Shown here: one piece after another, positions 1 through 6,500 of the stretch | Layout of the letters: every line of letters starts with the position of its first letter | Numbering within the stretch: position 1 is the first letter of the stretch | Assembly (NCBI RefSeq): GCF_000332155.1 | Contig: NZ_KB235903.1 | Coordinates: 2,516,803-2,580,802, forward strand | DNA length: 64,000 nt | Source of the DNA: Kamptonema formosum PCC 6407 | Lineage (GTDB): Bacteria; Cyanobacteriota; Cyanobacteriia; Cyanobacteriales; Microcoleaceae | Reading direction: 5' to 3' | Notes under the pieces: generated by a model | The model's input: only the letters and a program-made list of their open reading frames with translations | Database searches by the model: none | What the model was told of the DNA's origin: nothing | Translations under genes and position numbers: made by a program

Positions 1-2
1 GT

Positions 3-218
3 TCGCAGCGCTATCTGGGACGTATTGAAGAAGTGCTAGTAGAAGACCAAAACCAGAAAGATGCAACTCAAGTTATGGGTCGAGGACGTGGCAACCGTCT
101 GACATTTTTACGGGGAAATATTGAGGAGTTAAGGGGTCAGCTAGTGCAGGTAAAAATCACTGATGTTCGTGCCTTCAGTTTGACTGGCGATCTCTGGTAT
201 AATGGCTCAGTTTCATAA
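3..218 (+). CDS. miaB: MiaB tRNA methylthiotransferase, C-terminal end (partial)
   Basis: This is the 3' end of a gene that begins before the window; codons are in frame from base 3. The 71 residues visible ([15 protein letters not shown]... to ...[16 protein letters not shown]) resemble the C-terminal TRAM RNA-binding domain of MiaB, including the [10 protein letters not shown] segment and the ending [13 protein letters not shown]. MiaB is the radical-SAM enzyme that adds the 2-methylthio group to i6A37 of tRNAs reading UNN codons. The radical-SAM core and iron-sulfur cysteines lie outside the window, so the family call rests on the TRAM tail alone. The next gene starts 21 bases downstream on the same strand. 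Confidence 0.8.
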   Translation, partial: SQRYLGRIEEVLVEDQNQKDATQVMGRGRGNRLTFLRGNIEELRGQLVQVKITDVRAFSLTGDLWYNGSVS

Positions 219-239
219 TTTGCAATTATAGGTTCTAAA

Positions 240-893
240 ATGAAGGGATTAAAACCAGTTAATGTTGACCAGTACAGTCAAGTTAAAAAGTTGCTTGGCT
301 TAATGCTAATTTCGGGAGTTTTAGGGATTAGCTTTTTTGGTTGTGCTCAACCAACTCCTGAAGCTAATGAACCGGCAGTAACTCCAAAACCAACGGCAAG
401 TGCAACTCCGCAACCTAATTCTACAACTCCTACATCTCAAGCGAATCAAACAACTGTAACTCCAAAACCAACGGCAAGTGCAACTCCAAAACCTAGTCCC
501 ACAACTCCTACATCTCAAGTTAATCAAGTACCTCAATCTGAGTTACCAAAGCCTAATGCACAAGGAGACTATCAAAGAACATCTCATAAATATTGGCAAA
601 TTGTCGATCCAAGTGGCAAAGGTGTTACTTGCCGAATGGGAAAATCTTCGATTGAACAAATACAAACTCCTGGTAACTCTGTGGTCTTAGATATTCCTAA
701 CTGGCCTGTAATTGGCACTTTTAAACAGGGGCAAAATTTTGAGATTAACTCTGGCCCGGCAGGATTTGGCGTATTGCTTGACAATAACAAACAACCCTGG
801 ATTTACGTAGAAAAAAGCTCGGTTCAAGGTGCCCCTAGTAAATGTTTTGTTCGGGCTAATAGCAGTTCTGTCAAACCAGTGCAGAAGTCATAG
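240..893 (+). CDS. Putative lipoprotein with Pro/Thr linker and SH3-like C-terminal domain
   Basis: A 217-residue protein with a hydrophobic segment at about residues 18-34 ending in a lipobox (FFGC, Cys about 35), suggesting export and lipidation. Residues about 36-105 are a Pro/Thr/Ser-rich spacer containing two copies of a unit built around TPKPTASATP, visible as a direct repeat in the DNA too. The C-terminal part from about residue 115 (YWQIVDPSGKGVTCRMG to the end) looks like a small bacterial SH3-type domain as found in cyanobacterial envelope proteins. It lies 21 bases after miaB and could share its transcript. The function is unknown; an envelope or peptidoglycan-binding role is inference from the layout. 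Confidence 0.7.
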   Translation: MKGLKPVNVDQYSQVKKLLGLMLISGVLGISFFGCAQPTPEANEPAVTPKPTASATPQPNSTTPTSQANQTTVTPKPTASATPKPSPTTPTSQVNQVPQSELPKPNAQGDYQRTSHKYWQIVDPSGKGVTCRMGKSSIEQIQTPGNSVVLDIPNWPVIGTFKQGQNFEINSGPAGFGVLLDNNKQPWIYVEKSSVQGAPSKCFVRANSSSVKPVQKS

Positions 894-894
894 C

Positions 895-960
895 TAGGGG
901 CTAGGGACTAGGGGCTAGGGGCTAGGGAAGAGAGAAGAGGGAAAAGCTTACGACCTAATG
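895..960. repeat. CTAGGGG heptamer repeats and 3' half of the intron target repeat
   Basis: Several copies of the heptamer ctagggg or a one-base variant follow the lipoprotein gene. Bases 936-960 then contain, on the minus strand, cattaggtcgtaagctttt, which is the 3' exon side of the group II intron beginning at 961. The same sequence directly follows the junction of the uninterrupted copy at 14489. Confidence 0.8.
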
Positions 961-999
961 GTTAGAGTCGATAGGAGCGTTGCCACTCCTACCTCTCCT

Positions 1000-1296
1000 T
1001 CAGAACCGGACGTGATACTTTCGCATCATCCGGCTCCTTGATAATTCCACCTTATTGATGTTCCCTTTTCCCCTCTTTCTTGCCCAGGCTCTTAGCTTTT
1101 GCCATGTCAGGTCGTCAACCTTTGAGAAGGTGTCCTTACTAACGACTGTCGAGTAATAGTTTGACCATCCCCTAATGATTGGATTGAGCTTACTGATTAA
1201 AGCAGCTTGAGGGGGGGTTTTGTGGGTGTCTATTACTTCAGCAATCTTGGCTAGATGAGTCTTAACCTTGGTTGAGGCGATGGCACGCCATCGAAC
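1000..1296 (-). pseudogene. Remnant of group II intron maturase (domain X only)
   Basis: Minus-strand reading from 1296 to the stop at 1000-1002 gives an open frame whose C-terminal 90 residues include LISKLNPIIRGWSNYYSTVV followed by KDTFSKVDDLTWQKLRAWARKRG. This is the characteristic maturase-specific (GIIM, domain X) region of group II intron reverse transcriptases. No reverse-transcriptase motif such as YADD is present, and an in-frame stop lies just upstream, at 1297-1299. The RT domain has therefore been deleted and the remnant cannot supply mobility. Its last codons overlap domain V, as is usual in compact bacterial introns. Confidence 0.85.
1003..1036 (-). ncRNA. Group II intron domain V
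   Basis: The 34-nucleotide minus-strand hairpin begins GAGCCGGATGATG, has a CGAAAG tetraloop region and ends CACGTCCGGTTC. This is the conserved domain V architecture, with the catalytic AGC triad near the 5' base and the two-base bulge region before the distal helix. It pairs end to end (GAGCCGG with CCGGTTC, one G-U pair). Intact pairing suggests the ribozyme core has not decayed much. Confidence 0.9.
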
Positions 1297-1677
1297 TCAC
1301 GTTCTTTTAGGTGCTATCTATTCTGCGATGGAGGTTATGTTCACACGATTTATAGAAACCTAAGCTATAAATCCTATCCATTTACCTTTTGGTCAGAGCC
1401 TATCAGCCTAATTTGGCTCTTTTTCGTATAACGCAGTTTAAGCGATAGTTCACTTTCGTTCACCATTAGGGAACTCCCTCTAGCACTTGTCCGCCTTAGA
1501 CTGGCGGTTTCCGTTACCAACGCGAGTCTGCACTCCGACTATTTCGTTACCTACTGGGTCGTGACCGGACTTGCTTTGAGTCTTTTACGTGAGGGTAAGG
1601 GGTGTGAATCCCTTAGCGGAGGCGGCTCCGCATACTAAACGACCATTTCAGGTCGCGCTGGGTTAAACGAATCGCAC

Positions 1678-1735
1678 GATTATGAACCAGAGGTAAGAGT
1701 TGGAGTTGCCCTAAACGACGAAAGCGGTTGCGATC
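1678..1735 (-). repeat. 5' half of the intron target repeat
   Basis: On the minus strand this reads from CAACCGCTTTCGTC through TTTAGGGCAACTC to ACCTCTGGTTCATAATC, ending at the intron 5' splice site. It matches 14434-14488 with a few differences, so both belong to one dispersed intergenic repeat family. Confidence 0.85.
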
Positions 1736-1750
1736 GCAAATCCAGGGCTT

Positions 1751-1781
1751 ATATCAATTCCGGTGCAGCCGGAATTGATAT
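1751..1781. repeat. Perfect 13-bp hairpin
   Basis: The arms atatcaattccgg and ccggaattgatat are perfectly complementary and are separated by five bases (tgcag). It stands alone in a spacer with no gene ending near it and no T-run, so I list it as a small palindromic repeat, not a terminator. Confidence 0.8.
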
Positions 1782-1845
1782 TACGCATTACAGTGCTGCC
1801 GCCGTCTTAGTGTTATCCTTAACCGCCTAGAGGTATCTTGTACTG

Positions 1846-1904
1846 TCTTCCCTCTTCCTTCTTCCTTCTTCCTTCTTCCCTCTTCCTTCTTCCTTCTTCC
1901 CTCT
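1846..1904. repeat. TTCCTTC / TTCCCTC heptamer tract
   Basis: Tandem seven-base units ttccttc and ttccctc form a pyrimidine-rich tract typical of cyanobacterial short tandemly repeated repetitive sequences. Similar tracts occur at 9000-9092, 14509-14536 and 61063-61100. Confidence 0.85.
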
Positions 1905-2005
1905 GCTAAGCAATTTAGCTTAGTCTTTTTAGGTCAAATAGACAATGTATTGAAGAGAAAGTAGAAAGACAATGAATAAAGCAACAGAAAAGGAGATGAT
2001 ACATC

Positions 2006-2263
2006 ATGTCCACCAAAAGCCACATCCTCCCGCTGCAAGAAGTAATCAGCAAAATTTTAACATCCCGCCAAGTTACAGGCATAGACTTCAACCTCTTGAG
2101 CTTAGCGTTGCTATCAGATATCCTTGACGACGAAGAGAAAAACTCAGTTCACAGAGTATTTTATGCTTTGCGGAGAGATTGGTTAATTTTAATTGATATC
2201 TCAGATGAACAACTGAAGTCTATCAAGTCTTGGCTTCAAACTAATGTATTTGCTAAAGCCTAG
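2006..2263 (+). CDS. Small conserved-looking hypothetical protein
   Basis: An 85-residue soluble protein (MSTKSHILPLQEVISKILTS...) with no membrane segment or signal peptide. A good ribosome binding site (aaaaggagatgatac) precedes the ATG by a normal distance, and a perfect A/T-rich terminator hairpin follows the stop, so it looks like a genuine single-gene unit. The sequence is predicted mostly helical, with acidic and tryptophan-containing segments (RRDWLILIDIS). I do not recognise the family and assign no function. Confidence 0.65.
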   Translation: MSTKSHILPLQEVISKILTSRQVTGIDFNLLSLALLSDILDDEEKNSVHRVFYALRRDWLILIDISDEQLKSIKSWLQTNVFAKA

Positions 2264-2306
2264 TTTTTGACCAATTCTAATTGACAATTCCTGTAACTTT
2301 AGAATG

Positions 2307-2347
2307 AAGAATCAAAAATTCTGATGAATTTTTGATTCTTCGTTTTT
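2307..2347 (+). terminator. Rho-independent terminator after the 85-aa gene
   Basis: A perfect 14-bp stem (aagaatcaaaaatt / aatttttgattctt) with a six-base loop (ctgatg) is followed by cgttttt. It lies 44 bases after the stop at 2263. Confidence 0.8.
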
Positions 2348-2387
2348 CATTTTTCATTTTTCATTTAAAGTAAATTTGCTTCTTGAG

Positions 2388-2515
2388 AGGCAGCTATAGC
2401 CCGGGATCTCGCCGCAGCTATCTAGGTTCGATCCTCCTGCTATGGTTAGGGGGCTGATGGGGGTGATTCCTCAGTGCTATTGTCCCCTAGCCCATTGGAC
2501 TATGCCAGCAGTATA
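2388..2515. other. Possible structured RNA element, strand uncertain
   Basis: This GC-rich stretch in an AT-rich spacer has many complementary segments: ctgatgggggtgattcctcag is a hairpin, ggttagggggc can pair with gtcccctagccc, and the outer part (agctatagccc) can pair with ggactatgcca, giving one long interrupted hairpin. On the minus strand a TATTAT box at about 2514-2519 precedes it. The shape suggests a 6S-like or other small RNA, but I recognise no diagnostic motif and have no expression evidence. It contains ggttcgatcc, which looks like a tRNA T-loop, but no cloverleaf can be built. Confidence 0.3.
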
Positions 2516-2800
2516 ATAGTCTGTGCTCTGAAAATGTTGCTTTGTTCGGGTCGATTGCTCCTAAAACACGACGATCGCGATCGCCAATGATAGTGTATAA
2601 ATATAGGGTGCGATTCGTTTCCTCGAAACAGTAGAAATACTCAGGGATTAAAGGCTAAGTTCATAAAATTTTGCTAACTTAGCAAGCGATCGGCACGACC
2701 TACCAAGCCCTGAGATTTATAAAGATTTGTAAAAAAAGAAGCCTCCGATGGAAACGTGAGTTTTAATCCAGCCAACACCATAACATAAGGAGATTTAAAG
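2516..2800. other. Spacer upstream of the anti-sigma-like gene
   Basis: No open reading frame of note. It has HIP1-type sites near 2571 and ends with a strong ribosome binding site (ataaggag) before the ATG at 2801. Bases 2608-2620 match the first 13 bases of the group II intron but nothing else of it follows. Confidence 0.5.
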
Positions 2801-3418
2801 ATGTCGTTTAACATAAATGAACTCGCAGAAGGGGGAAGGGGCATAAAACTCATGTGGCAGCTAGCAGATGAGCTAAGTTATACGCGCACTGCGGCTAGTC
2901 GAAATTGTTTGATGATTACAAAAACTTATGAAGAAATAATTTCTTCGCCCCCAAATATCGAAAAAGGGAATATTTTAGAGCGGTTGATTGAGTTTCTCTA
3001 CCCCTGGAACCCCTTAAAAGACAAAGAGAATAGCGAACTGGGTGGCGACTTACTTATAAAAAAAATTCGCCTCCAAGTCAAGACTGAGCTGAGTGCTTTA
3101 AATGAAGTTTTGCAGTGGTACGATCAGTTAGGTAAATTACCAATTCCTAAATTAGTTTGGTGGAAGTGCCAGCTAGCTTTAGCAGAAGGTTTTACTAATG
3201 CGGTACGTCATGCTCATCGGGGTATGCCTTTGGAAACTCCTATCAAACTGGAAATCTGGGTATTTAAGGGACGGTTAGAAATCAGAATTTGGGATTGTGG
3301 ACAGCCTTTTGATTTGGAGGCTAGGGTGAGAGAAATTAGGGAAAGAGAGCAAATAAGTTGCTTTGAATCTGAAGGTTTAATCGGCGAGCTGCTGGTGCCG
3401 AGCACGGTAGAAAATTAA
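2801..3418 (+). CDS. Anti-sigma-type (RsbW-like) ATPase with halves in permuted order
   Basis: A 205-residue protein of the GHKL/HATPase_c_2 serine-kinase anti-sigma type, but rearranged. Residues 6-42 (NELAEGGRGIKLMWQLADEL followed by SYTRTAASRNCLMITKTYEE) correspond to the usual C-terminal end with the G-box. Residues about 88-185 (KTELSALNEVLQWYDQLG..., the N-box ALAEGFTNAVRHAHRG, and LEIRIWDCGQPFDLE with the DxG box) correspond to the usual N-terminal half. After that the protein diverges and stops without a second GGRG box. The start has an excellent ribosome binding site and an in-frame stop just upstream. Either this is a remnant of two tandem genes fused by deletion, or a true circular permutant; whether it still binds ATP cannot be judged here. 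Confidence 0.75.
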   Translation: MSFNINELAEGGRGIKLMWQLADELSYTRTAASRNCLMITKTYEEIISSPPNIEKGNILERLIEFLYPWNPLKDKENSELGGDLLIKKIRLQVKTELSALNEVLQWYDQLGKLPIPKLVWWKCQLALAEGFTNAVRHAHRGMPLETPIKLEIWVFKGRLEIRIWDCGQPFDLEARVREIREREQISCFESEGLIGELLVPSTVEN

Positions 3419-3560
3419 AATTGTCAGGTTTAAAAATTGCCAAAACCATCCCATTTTGGAAAAAGACCTAATCCCCAGTCCCCTCTCCACCTCTCCCTAC
3501 CCTCTCCTCAAAGGAGAAGGAATAAGAAATAATTTTTTTTGGGAGGGGATTTTTTTACTT

Positions 3561-6500
3561 CTACTGATTCTCCTGAATTAAATCTACGATTAAATCAAAA
3601 CGAAAATTATTTACTAAATGTTCGAGAGCGCTAATAATCTGTGGGTATTCCTCTCTAACTTGATTTAACAAGATAAAAATCTGCTTTTCATCGAGTTCCG
3701 TAGCCGCTTGTTGTAGTTCTGCTGTCCAATTTTTCGGCATTAATGCCATCGCTTCCATCGTCAAAACTTCTCCAATTTCTGAAATAAGTTGTCCTGACAA
3801 AAGCATATCGTTCGATTCTGGATGCTCTTGATAGAGATAGCTCACTTCCAGGTGTTTTGCCATCATTTCTAAGATAGCTTCATCTCGGAAAGGCTTGCGA
3901 ACAAAATCGTCACAACCTGCGGACAAAACCTGAGAACGCTCCTCTTCAAAAGCGCTGGCTGTAATCCCAATAATTACTGTTTTCTGACCTCTTAAATGCT
4001 CTTTATCTTTAATGTATTTGGTAGCTTCGTAGCCGTCCATCACGGGCATTCTCATATCCATCCAGATCAAATGCGGCTCCCAATTCGACCATAACTCAAT
4101 AGCTTCTCGACCATTTTCTGCTTCGCACACCTCGAAACCAATGGCTCTGATTAAAGCAACTAATAGTAGGCGATTTTCATAACGATCTTCAACTACTAAA
4201 ATCCGATAATTAGGCTGGTTTGGCGCTAAACCAATGACTTTTTGCTGGGGTTGAGAAGTTTGAATGTCTCTCGCTTCTACCATTATAACTGGGATATCAA
4301 ATGTAAATGCTGTTCCCCATTTGAGAATACTCCTAACAGCGATATCTCCTCCCATTAGTTGCACAAATTTCTGGCTGATAGGTAAACCTAATCCACTTCC
4401 TTGTTGAGATTTCCTACCTGTTTCTGTTTGGGTGAAAGCTTCAAATAGTTGGTTGATTTCTTCTGGGGAAATGCCAGGGCCCGTGTCTTTAACTTCAAAC
4501 TGAAGGCATAAGGAAGAAGTAATAGGGAGCAAGGATGAAGGATAATTTATACTTTCTACCCGATCTGTCAACTCTAATCGATCGGAAATGCTGGCATTAG
4601 TTGCAATTTCTTTGTTCCTTACTCGCAAGGTAACACTACCTTTTTCTGTAAATTTTACGGCATTTCCCAAGATGTTGATCAAGATTTGTCGTAATTTACC
4701 TTCATCTGCTTGTACGTATTGGGGAACGTCGGGAGCAATGTCAAAGATTAAGTGTAAACCCTTAGATTCGGCTTTTAATCTGAGCATTTCTTCTAAACTG
4801 AAAAGCAAGCCAATTAAGTCAAAGTTGCTCAGATTTAGCTCTGCTTGCCCGGCTTCAATTTTAGACATTTCCAGAATGTCGTTGATTAAATTCAGTAGGT
4901 GTTCGCCAGCACGATTGATAATGCCTAAATTTTCTTGTTGCTGTTGGTTGAGTGTAGGATCTCGACTCATAACTTGAGTAAATCCCAAAATCGCATTTAA
5001 GGGAGTTCTCAATTCGTGGCTCATGGCTGCTAGAAATTCGCTTTTGGCGCGGTTGGCGGTGTCGGCGGCGATGGCAGCTTGTTGCAATGCCACTGACTGC
5101 TTTTGGGTCTGCGCTAGCAGTTCTGCTTGCTGCAAGACTACTCCTAATTGAGTTCCAATTTGAATTACAGTATTAATTTCTGTTTCGCTCCAAATTCGGG
5201 GGCCTGAATTTTGATAGCTTGCCAGTAATCCCCAAAGATTTTGACCGCAAAAAATGGGAACAATTATGTATGCTCTGGCTTGAAATTGCTCTAAAAGGTT
5301 GACATGACAAGGTGTAAACTCTGCGGTATAAATATCTTCTATTACTAGGAAATTAACTTTGTAAAAATTCGCTCCGCCATTGTTTTCTTGCAAATAAGGA
5401 TCGGCTATGTTTTCAGAATTGCTAAGCAAGATTTTGAACGGCCAATTTTCGCGATCGAAATAACCATCTTTGAGATGGGGTTCGCCGTTTTGTTCCCGAA
5501 GTAGAGAAATCCAGCCGGGAGCCACAGACTCGGCGACAAAATTTCCGCTCCAGTCAGGGTTGAAGCGGAAGATGGCGGTGCGATCGCATTTAATTAGTTG
5601 CCGCAGCTCAACGGCTACGGCGTTGAATATAGTGTCAAAATCTAATGTCTGCCGTATTTTTTGAATGATTTTAGCGATCGCTTTCTCCCGCTGAGCACTC
5701 TCCTGTAATGCTAACTCTGCCTGTTTGCGATCGCTAATATCGACCCAATAACCAACGCACTCAATGGGATTGCCGGCTTCATCTTTCACCAGGCGAATGC
5801 GATCGTAAACCCAGCGGTAAGTCCCGTCTTTATGGAGAAAACGATATTCATAAGAGTCTTCCCCCTTCGACAACAGCAGAGAAAATCTGGCAAAGACACC
5901 CTTGGCATCTTCTGGGTGAAGGTGACTTGCCCAAAAATTGCTATCCTCTAGAAATTCTCGCGCGTTCCATCCCGCAACCGCCGTGACATTTTCGCTCAAG
6001 AATGCAAGTTTGCCATCTGGGGAAGGTTTGATGCTATATATCACCGCAGGACTAGCAGCAAGTAAATGTTGCAAGCGTTCTTTTGCCGATCGCAATTCTG
6101 ATTCGACTCGCTTATTCTCTGTAATTTCCACTACGACTGCTCCCACCCCAGAAAGTCGAGATTCCTGCTCAAAAATTGGAAAGTAAGAAATCACCCAGTC
6201 GCGAACAACACCTGGCTGACTGGGTACTTCACCCGATATTTCTAGATTGATAATCGCTTTGCCGGTAGCATATACCTGCTCATAGATCGGTGTTAAAATA
6301 GGTGCAAGTAATGGCACAATTTCGGAGATAGTTTTGCCGATGTGATCTTGTATAGAAACTCCATTAATCTCTGCGAGGACTTCGTTGATTTGCAGGAATT
6401 GCCACTGACTATTTACAATCGCCATTCCCACAGGAGCGCAAGTAAAAAAGGCGTTGAGTCGAGCCTCCCGCAAGGCTAATTCTTGTTCGAGAAGTTTGCG

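Larger units (their letters stand above)
961..1677 (-). mobile_element. Degenerate group II intron, inserted in an intergenic repeat
   Basis: Read on the minus strand the element starts with GTGCGATTCG (the group II 5' consensus GTGYG) at 1677 and ends with CGACTCTAAC at 961. Between them are a structured region with group II-like motifs (for example GGTAACGGAAACCGCC), a maturase remnant and a textbook domain V at 1003-1036 followed by a domain VI-like hairpin. The ends are fixed by comparison with 14430-14540, where the same flanking repeat is uninterrupted: the flank ending TTCATAATC joins directly to CATTAGGTCG. The element is 717 bases, far shorter than a normal intron with a reverse transcriptase, because the protein gene is largely deleted. 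It may still splice, or move with help from a protein supplied elsewhere; that is inference. Confidence 0.88.

Noticed and set aside
2422-2436. tRNA-like T-loop (ggttcgatcctcc)
   Set aside because: The flanking bases do not form the five-base T stem, and no acceptor, D or anticodon arm can be built around it.
2608-2620. Second intron 5' end (gtgcgattcgttt)
   Set aside because: Only 13 bases match the intron start; the next bases and all later domains are missing, so it is probably chance or a tiny fragment.
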